Of a stretch of 64,000 bases of DNA, positions 49,701 to 59,517 are shown in pieces. The stretch spans positions 19,457,371 through 19,521,370 of the forward strand of contig NC_135558.1 in assembly GCF_964340395.1 (NCBI RefSeq). The letters run 5' to 3'. The notes beneath the pieces were generated by a model. The model worked only from the letters and a program-made list of their open reading frames with translations. It searched no databases and was not told where the DNA came from. Both the position numbers and the translations under genes were made by a program. Numbering within the stretch: the first letter of the stretch is position 1; each line of letters starts with the position of its first letter. Source of the stretch: Glandiceps talaboti (Eukaryota; Hemichordata; Enteropneusta; Spengelidae).

Positions 49701-51292
49701 GGCATGCAATCTGAAAATGGTTGTTTTATTCATTTGAGAAGGAGACACTTGAGACGTATCAAACAAAGACTTCCATAAAACATCCAATATTGTTATGGCA
49801 TCGACTAACATCGTACAAAGACACACTGGGTCTGTATATTTACCACTGGGAAGACCAAACTTGGCTAGATCAGAATTCACGGTATTATGCATAGTAACTG
49901 TATGTATTTGTTTTGAAAAACGTCGCTCGTGTGAACTCATATCCGGGGTGACGCGTAAATAGAACACGTTTAATCTATCATAAAACGGTCTTTTAACAAA
50001 TATTTTCAATAACATGGAAGGGAAATTTGGGGGAAAATCAATGACATTTGACTAGTCTTGAGATCGTGTATATAAAATACATTGAAGCGATAATTGCTAA
50101 ACGGTATAATACCCTAAAGTGATGTCATAGAATGGAAACAATGGCTCCAGCCTGGCATATATCTCTACAGCACTCGACCCCAATGACCTTTGACCTCAAT
50201 TTGGTATTTATCAGTAAGCTTAAAAATGTATTGGATGATCATTTCAACAAGTGCAACAATATTCAGTGGAGTAGTTGGAAAACAGGGTGAGGAAATGTAA
50301 GTTATCACAGTGTGAGGACAAATATCAATGGTTCTTTCATTGGATCAGTCATGGTGCAACATATGTTGTATTTTGGCAGATTGACGACAATATCGAGAAG
50401 CTGGACATTGACAAGGACATGGAGGATGGGGAGGTGCACGTGGTCAGTGAAAGTTTAAACATATGGTTAATGAAAATTAAAAAATGGGTGCATGTTATTA
50501 TGGAAGACGAATTTGAACTGGCTATCAACGTCAAAGAAGTATTTCATGTGATCTCGTGGGCAGATCACTTGAGAGGTAAAATGTGTGGACTACTTGGGGA
50601 CGGTGATGGCGAACCAAACAATGATATTAGGATGTGGGTGTCCGGTGGGCAGCCAGTGGTTACCGAAGATATGGATGCGTTCATCAAGAGCTGGGAAATT
50701 CAAAAGGTATTTTACTATTATAACCCGTATACATTCCGACTTTAAGTTCACCTCTCCTGTGTTGTGATGTAACATTATATTATCATTTCAAACTGAGCTG
50801 AGCAATTCCAATGGGTGATTGTTTCTGAAAAGCATATGCCGTACATATTACTTATATCTTCACGCGTACTATCAGCTGAGCTGTTTGCAAACATTCTGTA
50901 TATCACTATTTGAAAACTTAGCGCTATATATACTTATACCGGTGAACATATCATAATTAATCATGGCTGGGGTATTTTGTGCTAATTGGCTTTCATTTAT
51001 AATTACAAAATGCCACAAATCTCTGTTTCATGAAATGCATGACATTTACTTTGTGTATAATGTAATTACCATCAATTAAACATTTACTCGTTCTTTGTTT
51101 TGGGGATAATTTTGCCATATTTTTTAAACTCTTGTTGCCGATGAAATAAAAAAAAAAACATTATTGAATGTATGACCACAGGGTAAGGTGAACATATTAG
51201 TTGGTTAATGTGTTTGTGAGTATAGTCAACTGCTATCTGGACTGACGGACTTTTTTTTGTCATCTAGTAATACACAGGTGAAAATCAACTAA
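36522..51292 (+). CDS. Secreted protein with three Cys-rich defensin-like modules and a VWD domain, gene B (nine coding exons)
   Basis: Exons 36522-36590, 39480-39591, 39961-40083, 40709-40726, 41191-41301, 43392-43424, 45955-46226, 50380-50706 and 51278-51292 total 1080 bp in one frame (359 residues). Residues 1-20 are a signal peptide (hydrophobic LSLLVFVLAILSAVA). Residues 24-145 hold three cysteine modules, each ending in CC: C-x3-C-x9-C-x11-C-x7-CC, then C-x9-C-x4-C-x13-C-x6-CC, then C-x5-C-x7-C-x4-C-x10-C-x5-C-x1-CC. Modules 2 and 3 resemble beta-defensin spacing. Residues 146-156 are a linker and 157-355 a VWD domain. The product should be extracellular and disulfide-bonded. Antimicrobial or protease-inhibitor activity is only inference. 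The VWD half is degenerate: the GDPH motif is gone and two of gene A's four cysteines are missing. It is a paralogue of gene A. Confidence 0.82.
37001..37430 (-). mobile_element. Tandem-repeat element with terminal hairpin, inverted copy
   Basis: Starts with the hairpin CCTCCCGTTAGGGTACGGGAGG (given as stem CCTCCCGT, loop TAGGGT, stem ACGGGAGG), then GTCTGTCTGTC, GGCTGGCTCAATTAC, GCTAGACCTGATTAG and GTAATTAGGGTGTATCTTAA. It is the reverse complement layout of 12350-12790. It lies in gene B intron 1. Confidence 0.65.
37450..37727. repeat. (CATA)n microsatellite in gene B intron 1
   Basis: About 280 bases of CATA with small CACA variants. Long open frames on both strands here are artefacts of the 4-base repeat. 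Confidence 0.95.
37740..39105. other. Gene B intron 1 remainder, nothing recognised
   Basis: I searched for an extra small exon and found none with matching phase and good splice sites. Confidence 0.4.
39105..39350 (+). repeat. Dispersed repeat R6, copy 1
   Basis: Shares AAAACTGTTCTTCCAATCTG, GGAAGAAA and CCTATTCTAAAATTGAGC with 52540-52770. Confidence 0.65.
39480..39591 (+). CDS. Gene B exon 2: cysteine module 1
   Basis: Encodes CHGECKGLGASGLYC, then a 20-residue stretch ending ERCCV: six cysteines with a final CC. Two AGs lie 8 bases apart (39470-39471 and 39478-39479). Only the second joins exon 1 in frame, so the start is set at 39480. The donor is TTG|GTGAGT and the exit phase 1. Confidence 0.75.
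39961..40083 (+). CDS. Gene B exon 3: cysteine module 2
   Basis: A 123-bp exon, phase 1 on both sides, acceptor TATTCAACAG, donor CGTC|GTGAGT. Encodes VDCGDMENPGTSC, HPTDC, then a segment ending GEQCCR. Spacing C-x9-C-x4-C-x13-C-x6-CC is the closest of the three to the beta-defensin pattern, with only the first gap longer than usual. Confidence 0.8.
40290..40670. repeat. Degenerate minisatellite in gene B intron 3
   Basis: Irregular units with ATGTTATGCTAAACCATTAT, TAGCATAAATTTAGAATAT and TTAGCTGT, five or so copies, ending shortly before the microexon acceptor. Confidence 0.75.
40709..40726 (+). CDS. Gene B exon 4: 18-bp microexon
   Basis: After a strong acceptor (TTCTCTGTTCTTCTGCAG) come 18 bases and a perfect donor GTAAGT. 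Phase 1 on both sides; it encodes PKCSDD plus part of a serine. It adds one cysteine five residues before the first cysteine of module 3, and skipping it would leave the reading frame intact. Confidence 0.7.
41191..41301 (+). CDS. Gene B exon 5: cysteine module 3
   Basis: A 111-bp exon, phase 1 on both sides, acceptor CCTTTTAACAG, donor TATC|GTAAGT. Encodes QCKGTFSGKCTYNEC, GHNEVKRTDLC, then PSRGACHCCY. Seven cysteines in this exon plus one from the microexon make an even eight. Confidence 0.8.
41760..43115 (-). pseudogene. Second LINE relic inside gene B intron 5
   Basis: Minus strand, decayed: the endonuclease end (RVNPDTGTNEYGTRLINL, stop, LRILNGRHTGG, ARGMSVIDYVL, YSDHAPLHVEL), a frameshift, a linker (DKPWFNDELKRYYREYKRAL) and the start of RT (KLKRGKSHGPDCVMNEF, SNYRGISLVSHLGKL, then QFGFMPG in another frame). 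The palm motifs are missing. It is unlike the 32-34 kb element (NYRGISL rather than DYRPVAL), so it is a different family. Confidence 0.8.
43289..43318. repeat. (CAC)n run
   Basis: Ten CCA/CAC units in gene B intron 5. Confidence 0.9.
43392..43424 (+). CDS. Gene B exon 6: linker microexon
   Basis: A 33-bp exon, phase 1 on both sides, acceptor TTATGTTTCAG and donor TCAG|GTAAGT. Encodes PKMNGNYQGSS. Its counterpart is gene A's 4151-4198 exon, which has a longer glycine run. Confidence 0.7.
43572..45085 (-). pseudogene. Ty3/gypsy-type gag relic in gene B intron 6
   Basis: Minus strand, several frameshifts and stops: a Pro/Gln/Tyr-rich N-terminal stretch (44771-45085), capsid motifs (FQELPETALVKFCQAKQWSD, LRDWADKLITLATR, EEALLRFCQGCLDKEGGKY, DKIRWFKHNNEAIFGK), and a zinc knuckle (CYKCGTPGYFRRDC) whose usual histidine is tyrosine. 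No protease, RT, integrase or LTR pair was found nearby. Confidence 0.7.
45955..46226 (+). CDS. Gene B exon 7: VWD first half (degenerate)
   Basis: A 272-bp exon with acceptor CATTTGCAG and donor CAG|GTAAGA, the same phases as gene A's 4897-5159. It encodes GGKTFHVDRASTYTLLRACENVHQKAWF and on to EIAKFGEVQ (quoted here in two pieces: GGKTFHVDRASTYTLL and RACENVHQKAWF). The GDPRV motif of gene A is replaced by GGGIRT. The cysteine in LCTYTL is a serine (STYTL). Confidence 0.82.
46230..50379. other. Gene B intron 7
   Basis: Holds a CCTTCCATAAGGG edge (46306-46330), two ~150-bp tandem units with GTCATAGAACACTGT (47783-47885 and 47935-48035), and a segment with GTACGTTCGATTATGCATCC whose complement-like end is AATCGAACGTA (48036-48126). 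The last ~130 bases align with gene A's intron (TGTGAGGACA, TGGATCAGT). No gene recognised. Confidence 0.5.
50380..50706 (+). CDS. Gene B exon 8: VWD second half
   Basis: A 327-bp exon after TATTTTGGCAG, starting IDDNIEKLDID and ending KSWEIQK|GTATTT. It contains MCGLLGDGDGEPNNDIRMW, the counterpart of gene A's [15 protein letters not shown]. The open frame extends upstream to 50275, but the splice site at 50379 and the alignment to gene A place the exon start at 50380. Confidence 0.82.
51278..51292 (+). CDS. Gene B terminal coding exon (VKIN stop)
   Basis: Acceptor TACACAG, then V K I N and TAA; this acceptor aligns with gene A's last acceptor (both followed by GTG and, shortly after, ACTAACTGGAC). 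If the nearer CATCTAG acceptor at 51266-51267 were used, TAA would follow at once and the protein would end WEIQK. Either way, gene A's final cysteine is missing. Confidence 0.5.
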   Translation: MKIN

Positions 51293-51745
51293 CTGGACGG
51301 AACCACATGGCATTATTGATCATAAACACGACCTGGAGAACTTGGAATCCATACCGAGCATGCTCAGATACAAAGGACTGTGGGATTATTTGTCGTTAAG
51401 AGAATACCTCTGTAACCAAGACTAGATTTATTTGTGGTCAACAATTTACAAGTCTTAGATTGTTTACATCATTCATTACTAAACTTCTCTCAATTCATCA
51501 TTCAAGATGACAGGTTTGCAACAACATAATGGAATCACAAAACGACGAAGCCAAAGATTAGGCAATGAACCCTAGTTGACAATAGAAAGTAACACGGATG
51601 AGAACATTGTTAGGATATACACTTTCAGAGTTGGTATCAATTGACATCTAAGACTTTCTTAAAAGGGAAAATATTTGGGTAATTAATTTATGGTTGTATT
51701 TGGTTCCTTTTATTAAATCAATAAACGGGGTGAAGCAATGGGATA
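51293..51745 (+). other. Gene B 3'UTR, with poly(A) signal AATAAA at 51720-51725
   Basis: Aligns with gene A's 3'UTR, though it has lost one of the two internal duplicate blocks. AATAAACGGGGTGAAGCAAT matches gene A's signal region. The aligned part ends about 30-40 bases past the signal. Confidence 0.6.
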
Positions 51746-51759
51746 ATTCGTGTGTTTGA

Positions 51760-53280
51760 ATTCTGTGCCCCCCAACAGCGTTCATATAAACATGATGACA
51801 TCATCGCGCCCCAGTGTGATTTTAGTTTGAACAGACTGGAGGTGGAGTCCTGGTTGGACATTTGCACATCATATTAGTCCAAGAAACATGAGAAAGGTCA
51901 AAAACGTTTATTGAGCGATGACAACAGCCTATCAATTTGTGATGATTACTACTGACATGCACTGTTCATGCTTCGCTCACTATTGGGTTGAACCACAATT
52001 AACACCTTGAGTAACGGGATTGACCATGATACTGTATGAAAATAACGTAGTATGGAATAAGGTCCATTTGTAACTAGACTATCCTCCTTGTTATCAAAGC
52101 AATATATACCATCATCTTACTGGTGCTATGAGCAGTTTCTCAGTTGCTGGGTGATTATGTCATTCAAAAACAATGTTATCTACTAGTTTGTCTAACTACC
52201 CTTGTTGTTGTCTTTGCTGTAAAAAGAATAATTTGATTATTTCTATAAAAGGGGATCTTGTTGCTAGATATACATTTATTCACAAGCAATCATTTGGCTG
52301 TTACTATGGGTGTAATCTTGTTGCTAGGCAGACACAGGATCATTTCTTAAATGTTTATCCATTTCTACCAATCCCAGTTTGTAACTTCACAATACGTGTC
52401 ATTATTTTACAGTTGCTATGGGCATAGTCTTGTTGCTTGGCATATTTGCATACATGTTTGAATGTTGTTATCTTTACAAATTATAGTGGCATTTGGCTGT
52501 AGAAATGAGACAATTGTGAAGTCTTGTGAAGTCTCATGAGCAATAGTAGATGCGGATGGAAAGCGAGTTCAGTATAAAACTGTTCTTCCAATCTGTAATG
52601 GTTGTAGATCTAAAGGGAAGAAACCACAAACACAGAAACCATAATTATGGAAAACAATAGAAAACATAACTACCTGAACCAGATACTCACAGATGAACAA
52701 AAAACCCACAAAAACACCAAAAGAATCTACTTACCCTACCTATTCTAAAATTGAGCATTTTGTTAGGCATATACTGTGCTTGACGAGAAACATATAGGAG
52801 TGTGAGTGATATAATCACACTCCATTTGTTCCACAGAATTAGAAAAATACTCATGACCAAAGTGTTTGTCACTATTCGTTTAGAGACTCATAGTGACAAT
52901 TATTACATATGTACCATTGTGTACGTTGGTGTACAGTCAAAAATAAAACCGGTATTTTCACTGGTGGCTATGCAAATGAGATAAAATGAGATAAAATAGA
53001 TCCAAAAGTAAAACCAATTCCCGATGAAAATAAGCAAATAAATGCATTTTTTTAAATGCACATATGTGTCTTTCCTGTTGTTACACACTTTTTGAACAAT
53101 TTTTTGTTGGTTCATAATGTATTTCACTATTTTTCTCGACCATCGCAAGTTCTGGGGTATCAAATAACTATGCAAATTAGTGCCTTACCTATCAAATAAC
53201 TATGCAAATTAGTTAGGTATTTTCACTGTTCATTATGCAAATGAGTAAACAACCTTTCGAACTACTTTATGTTTGTAAAT
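51760..53280. other. Spacer downstream of gene B with repeats R6 and R7
   Basis: 52170-52500 has about three units containing TTGCTATGGG...TCTTGTTGCTAGGC, also present at 61540-61900. 52540-52770 is R6 copy 2. No gene recognised. Confidence 0.5.
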
Positions 53281-53305
53281 ATTGCCGGCGACCACTACTT
53301 TACAA

Positions 53306-53666
53306 ATGGAAGATATTTCGGTGGATTCTGAACATAACGATTTGTTTAATTTGAATTATTTTGAACTTTCTGAGAGTGAATTTTATTATGATCAACAACA
53401 AAATAAAGCTGACCCGAGGCACGCGCCCAGCGACTACGGCCACCGATGCTTCGTACACATCAACAACGCCCAACAAATGCAGCCGATGGGAGATCGTGCA
53501 ACACAATCCTCAGGACCATCAACCAGCCAGAACGCAGTCAATCAATTCCCACAGTTATGCGGAATGTTTTGAAAATACCCGTATTAGCGGTGGATCTTTC
53601 AATTTCACATTTCATGTCGCCGGAGACACCTCTGTCAAAGTTCTTGTCAGTGTGTTTACATTATAA
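53306..53666 (+). pseudogene. Acidic/Gln-rich coding-like segment with frame change
   Basis: From ATG 53306: MEDISVDSEHNDLFNLNYFE, LSESEFYYDQQQNKADPRH, then SSGPSTSQNAVNQF, stop at 53570. In the next frame a different plausible stretch continues: SYAECFENTRISGGSFNFTF, HVAGDTSVKVLVSVFTL. The ISGGSFNFTF block looks like the ISGGTFxFxF stretch found in several invertebrate immune and repeat-family proteins (recollection only). A frameshifted exon or relic is the best reading; I cannot name it. Confidence 0.3.
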
Positions 53667-54073
53667 AACGCTGCAGACAATCCGTAATCTTTTCCGATTC
53701 TGATGAAGACTAACTTTTATAATATTGTACATTTTGAAAGATTTTACTGAAGTACTATTATATAGGACACTAAGAATACCACGCTGTTGAATTGTATCTG
53801 TTTCTACTACTAAAATAATCGTGTATGCATTTCTTCTGATCGGTTTTGTGAATGAATCACAGCGGAGCTAGCTAGCGAGAGCAGGTCAACACGTAATTTG
53901 CATATCAATACTTATTGTTGTTGACAACCAATCATCGCTCATAATTGACGTCTGTGACCTCTGCCTGACCTGAATGACATGAGCTGGTGACCTGATACAT
54001 ATTCATGCGAATATGTTGTTCGCCCTTCCCCACCTGCATTTTATTGCGTTTTTGGTGTACATATGTAATAATA

Positions 54074-54259
54074 ACAGAACCCCATGGCCTCGCAATGGAC
54101 GGCAGGGCATACAGAAGTTATTTTCACTCGTGATTCGGTTTATTCTGCTGTATTTTCACTCGCTATCGCTCGTGAAAATACGCGGCAGAATAAACCGAAT
54201 CACTCGTGAAAATAACTTCTGTACGCCCTACCGTCCATTGCGAGGCCATGGGGTTCTGT
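54074..54259. repeat. Fold-back palindrome with ~88-bp arms
   Basis: Starts ACAGAACCCCATGGCCTCGC and ends with its complement; the arms differ by a few bases and a 2-base gap near the centre, which is around CTCGCTATCGCTCG. Confidence 0.9.
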
Positions 54260-54454
54260 CATAGGCCTCCTTGGGTAACTTTTACTTTCCTTAGCTGAAT
54301 GGAAACAACTATAAGGGCATAATATCTATAATACCACGCACAAGGTTCAACAAAAAGTACGGAATATATACTCAAAACGAGTCGCAACACTCAAAATTAT
54401 CATTACTATCCCCAACTTTTTTGAAAAAAGATTACTTGAGAAGGCATAATTATA

Positions 54455-54590
54455 TTACAGGTATTCCCCAATATTTTCTTCATTCAGCCGGAAAATGCTC
54501 ATGACCTAAGGGTTGTGACTACGAATTTAGCAATTTGTTGTGACAAAGGACTGTGATGTCACTGGTATCTTCCTTGGCTTAACAAAGAAA
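54455..54590 (-). repeat. Fold-back repeat family R1, copy 3
   Basis: Reverse orientation: TTCTTCATTCAGCCGGAAAA, then CTCATGACCTAAGGGTTGTG. Confidence 0.7.
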
Positions 54591-54894
54591 AATCTAATTA
54601 TCTCTGATAGTTGAATATTCCGAGTGTTAATTTCTGAAGCCATAATTCTGATAACTGAATATTTCACATTTTGGTAGGTTCAGTACGTTATTTTATAGTG
54701 AAAGTTCTAACAGTACACAATTATCAACTTGGGATAGACTTTTATTTTCTACAAAATTGATAAAAAAAAAATTGAATAAAACACGTAACAGTAGAAATGT
54801 AAATGTAACTTACATAACAAACATATGAAAGCCATAAAATTAAGGAAAACTTACTACATGGAACTTTATTTTCATAACACACATTCACAAGTAT

Positions 54895-55190
54895 TTAAAG
54901 TGGCCATATGATATGAAGGAGGTTTGGGTACTTATTTTGGATTTTTAATTTCTACAGTAATCTTATTAAAGCTTCGTATGTGAAAAATCAACGTGAAACA
55001 ACATTCTGTGTTTGAAACTCAATACATTGTGAAAGGCTAAAAAAATGTGTAAAACGTTTGTGTTTGTACACTGATACATTTGCAATGTATTGAGTTACAA
55101 ACAAGGACTTGGCATTGCTGTTTCATTCATTTTTCAAGTAGAAAGCATGACAAAATATTTTTAGAAATTAAAAAATCCAAAGTAAATGCC
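54895..55190. mobile_element. Fold-back element R2, copy 2
   Basis: Left half GTGTTTGAAACTCAATACATTG, given here as GTGTTTGAAACTCAATA; right half TATTGAGTTACAAACAAGGA. Matches 20935-21245 in order. Confidence 0.6.
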
Positions 55191-55499
55191 CGATCCTCAC
55201 CCTTATACGTCACCTGTCGCCAATATCGCATTCTGATTGGTCGAGAGCCAAGCTTATTTTACCAACAGCTGTATTTTTGCTTGTTGTATCACGGGATCAC
55301 TGCACGTCCCCCTTGTAAACAAACTGAGCAGACAACTAGAAATCCAGCTTTAACCAGCATTTCCAATGCCAAAATTGTTTGTAAACCGAACAAAATATCA
55401 CCGCTGTATACATTGTGACAAGCCTTTGAACTATACTTTTTATGTCACAGGGAAATAGTAAAAAATTCCACACAGAACAGCAAAAGTCCAGTGCCAGTG

Positions 55500-56145
55500 A
55501 ACACATGGTTGTCACGCGACAAAACATGCATAAAATATGCATAATAACACTTCTAGAAACATCTCACCAAATTTCAGTCTCATTGACCAAGTACTTTGTG
55601 AGATATGTTTTTGACCAAAAATGAACATTTTCACACCAAATTTGCATATCTCTCATGACATCATTGTATCCTTGATATTTCTTCATCTACACATCCCTAG
55701 ATGCATTCCCACTAAATTTCAGCCCAATCTGCTTGGTAGTTTTGGAATTATTGATTTTTGACCAAAAAGACATATTTTTAGCCCTACTTTGCATATTACC
55801 GATGGAATCATCATGTCATGAACAAATCTTACTTTACACCCCCTTAAGAATGTTCCCACTGAATATGCACCAATTCACCCAGCAGTTTCTGAGTTTTTAA
55901 GTTTTTTTTACCAAAAATCACATTTTTTTTACCCAAATCACAAATCGATGGTAAGATCATTTTGATTTGAAAAATTTCCCAACTAGACCCCACAGGTAAT
56001 GTCCCCACCAAATATCATGGCAATTGGTTCAGCCGTTTTTGACTTTAAGTTGTTTACACACAAACACACACATCCACACAGACAGACAGACAGACATACG
56101 CCGGGTGATCCCTATAGCACTACTGAACCTCAGTTCAGTTGTGCT
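55500..56145 (+). mobile_element. ~140-bp tandem repeat element with CAGA run and hairpin
   Basis: Three to four degenerate units (TTTGCATAT, CCCACTAAATTTCAGCCCAA, AGTTTTGGAATT), then CACACAGACAGACAGACAG, CGCCGGGTGATCCC, and a hairpin TAGCAC-TACTGAAC-CTCA-GTTCAGT-TGTGCTA (56114-56145). Same plan as 31560-32135. Confidence 0.65.
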
Positions 56146-56874
56146 AAAAATGAAGTCATAGTCGCAGGTGACGTATAAGTATGTTATTACCAAATACAGT
56201 TCAACATCTTGCTGCTCGAGGTATTTTTTCAGGTATAATGGCTCGCCTCCGGCTCTCCATTATTACCAGAAAAATTACTTCTCGCAGCACAATATGGAAC
56301 GGTATTTAGCAAACAACATAAACATGTACATATGCCCACATTATTCCTGATGGCTCAAGTGATAAATATATAACTAGTTCAAGAACCGGGCATCGAATCC
56401 CTCACCTTTTAAGGTTTGTAAAGCTGTAGAACAGTATCTCAGTGACTGTTATCATTTCTTCAGCATTTAAACTTATGATTAGTATATAACTATAATACAC
56501 ATTATATAAATCATTTTAAATTGACAAAAATGATTAATGTGGTATAAACAGAGAAAAACATTTCACAACAAAATTTTCAAGTAACAATTGAAGAGAACTT
56601 TCATTTGACTGTAAACCTGTATACTAGTTAGTGAATATGAAAATAGATGGTGAACAGCTTCTGATTATAACCTCCACAAAGGCCCACTAAGTAGTTCGTA
56701 GTGGAATGATATCTTTCATTATACCATGCACGAGCCGAGTTGAACAAGAACTATGGAATATATACTCTGGTCGTTCTACATCACAACAACATGTGTCTAT
56801 ATCACTACATGTAGTTCTGCTGTATTCAAAATATCAAAACGCTCAAAATTGCCATTATCTAATTTCCCCGGAGT

Positions 56875-57030
56875 TGTCTTTGATATTATTGGTGCTGGCA
56901 GTGGTATAATCATGTTATTCTCCAATACTTTTCTTCATTTAACTGGAAAATACTCATGACCCAAGGGTTGTCACCACTATGAGTCGATAGACAAGTAGTG
57001 ACAAAGCCTAAGGCCCCTTGGCAGGTTTCT
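56875..57030 (-). repeat. Fold-back repeat family R1, copy 4
   Basis: TTATTCTCCAATAC, TACTCATGACCCAAGGGTTG and GACAAGTAGTGACAAAGCCT. Reverse orientation to copies 1 and 2. Confidence 0.7.
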
Positions 57031-59360
57031 GTGTTGCTTCAAAAGTGTTGCTACCATCTTTAAGCTTTTGTCATCTTTGAAAGACAATATATTGTAAACT
57101 AACTTTCACAGGAAAAAAATGGCTGATTGCAATGTCCATGTGTTCACATGTTAAATATAAACATGTCCCAGTATCTTTACCTATCTATTATATATTATAT
57201 TATTTACATGTATTATATGCAAATTACCACCTTGGTATGTAAATTAGCCTCCATACTTGCAATCTAGCCTGGGAGAACACTGGTTTTTTGCACCTAAGTT
57301 TGACAAGTAGTTGACTAATGGATAATGAAATCAAGTCTGAACTTACTGTTTAAATATGGTTTTTAAGTTAGTGTACATAGTACCATCAATACCTTCATGT
57401 AGAGAAGTAATATTTTCACATCAGTACTGGACTTTTTTCAGTAAAGCCCTGGTGTACATTTGTATTTTTCAACAGGTAAATATAGAAGAAACTTGGTTCA
57501 ATGCATGGCAGTAACAATAAAATAGAATGCAACAGTGACAACTTACATTCACTGTGATTAGAAAGTAGCAATTGTGAACTTGTTTTTCACCTAACCTTGC
57601 AGTTACCATGAATACTATACACAATTCATTCAAGCATGCAGAGATGTAGAAAATAGGTGGAAGGCAGAAAACAATAACCGGTTATCAAAGATAAATTTTG
57701 GGCAACATGGAAAAAATTCTTAAATATGACAGACATAGTTGTTACAATATTGAAATATTTTGTAGTTTTTGAGTCGTTGAAACCTACAATCATAATTTGA
57801 TTGCGACAAATGTTTCCCCCAAGTTTGAACTTATGGTGAAATTCGCTACCTTTATAAAGCCTTCTTTGATGGCAAACATGGAATTACACAATTTTTCAAA
57901 AATGGTAATCAGCAAAGGCCTCTCCTGAGGGTCCTCAGAATTAAAACGTGGGAGAGGGGAATCCCCTCACTCACCTATCGCCATGACTGCATAGTGGTGC
58001 TTTGCTCACTAATTTCGCCCATCAAAACATTGTTTCCTTGTATCACAAAATTTTTCTACATCCCTGGGCTAAGGTCCAGTTTTCAACATCCTGGTTCTAA
58101 CTGCATATGTGCTATGTAATTCTGTTACAGCCTACATATATATGTTGATTTGGGGGAAAGGTTTATTTGCACATTGAGGTGTCAAGATTTTCTTGTTACA
58201 TCGACCAATGTGTTGAGATGTGGTGAGGTAACTAGAGACTAAATCTGGCATGACATTTGATTTTTAAGCACCACATCTGGTTGATGTGTTTGACACGATG
58301 ATGAATGGAGATTAAACTTAAAGTTTACAATAGGAAGTAAAAGAAGTAGACTCTGGTGATGTGTCAAATCTAAAGGCTCAGTTAAATAAGGCAACTCAAT
58401 GAACAACACACTGTGTAATTTGTCGCATGCGTTTAACTGCTTTGTGTACACATAATTTCAGGGCCTTGCAACGTCGTGGGGTGTGTCTTAAGGAATCCAA
58501 CATGTCAGATTTTCTGCAACTGGTCACAAGTTGCTTCTCAAGTTGCTTGATGAATTGCCACATTATGTAACCACCTCGTCGAGTTGCAGGCATTAACCTT
58601 TGACATACCTGTATGCCCATACCCCGGTACATGTACATCAAATGACTTTCAATGTTATGGTCGCCATATTTTTATATCGGCAAGTAATTTCCAGTATAGT
58701 TTCACTTTATCAACACAATAATTAGCACTCATCACTGGTATGCAATGTTTATGACATCAGAAAAATCAATATCACCATAAAAAGTGAACTTCAAATTGAA
58801 CATAGTTTAACTCTCGATACATGTATGTCTACAAGTTTAGTCATTTCACTGGTAACACATGTATTAGCAACTTTATAACATTTCTTCTTAAGTTCCAACT
58901 GCTAGAAGACTTGACCTTTATAATCGGCCTGTAACATTATATATCTACGTATGTGCACCAGTTTGCCTCGTGTCTCACCAGGTAATTAGTTACTGTCTCA
59001 TTTGATTCAATGAATTGCTTAATGCATTGCCCCGTGTAACTGGGAGTTTAGGGTCAACCAATCAACCATCACAACAATTCCCATGTTCCTTATCTTTTCA
59101 ACAAGGTACATGTATTTCCTGGCAATGGAGATGTTCAAGTTTCCTTTTTGGCAAATACATGTGGTTGGTTGCTGTCACTATCAAGTACTTCTTCAGAATA
59201 AATAAGCCAAGTTTTCCCATTATGTCTGATTCTATATAAATATGTCTTGACAGTATAAGTTCAATGTCATCTGTATTCCAGTAAAAAGCGCTCATTCAAT
59301 GTTTTCCCAATGGAATACGTTTTGGTAATTCACAGGAAGAGTAAATAATGGTATATTCTC
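57030..59360. other. Spacer beyond the WDR76-like gene
   Basis: Apart from the doubtful ORF at 58396-58641, no gene or repeat family recognised. Confidence 0.4.
58396..58641 (-). CDS. Unrecognised coding-like ORF, possible terminal exon
   Basis: Minus strand; from about VCQRLMPATRRGGYIMW it reads QFIKQLEKQLVTSCRKSDML, DSLRHTPRRCKALKLC, VHKAVKRMRQ and ends CVVH, stop. Basic, helix-like composition without low complexity, and an AG (CATACAG) just before VCQRL that could be an acceptor. It lies 700 bases beyond the end of the WDR76-like gene on the same strand. No family recognised; it may be a chance ORF. Confidence 0.25.
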   Translation of the reverse strand: MMYMYRGMGIQVCQRLMPATRRGGYIMWQFIKQLEKQLVTSCRKSDMLDSLRHTPRRCKALKLCVHKAVKRMRQITQCVVH

Positions 59361-59361
59361 T

Positions 59362-59517
59362 TTATTCCTGCATGAACACATGCACACGTCCACTTGAATT
59401 ACCACCAGCAAGGATGTTTCTTGTTGGATGGAATACATTCAGTGAGCACACAGATCCAAGGTAGTCGGCATCAAAAAAGTTATGAATATTATGGCAGTGG
59501 TCATTGTACATCTCAAT
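59362..59517 (-). CDS. WDR76: WDR76-like terminal exon
   Basis: Acceptor CTATATTTCAG, then IEMYNDHCHNIHNFF, DADYLGSVCSLNVFHPTRN and ILAGGNSSGRVHVFMQE, stop TAA. The last WD blade ends in HVF instead of WD, as expected for this family. AATAAA at 59361-59366 overlaps the stop codon. Confidence 0.85.
   Translation of the reverse strand: MEMYNDHCHNIHNFFDADYLGSVCSLNVFHPTRNILAGGNSSGRVHVFMQE

Noticed and set aside
50275-50379. Upstream extension of the gene B VWD ORF from the ATG-like start at 50275
   Set aside because: It is intron sequence: a good acceptor lies at 50378-50379 and the protein aligns with gene A only from IDD onward.
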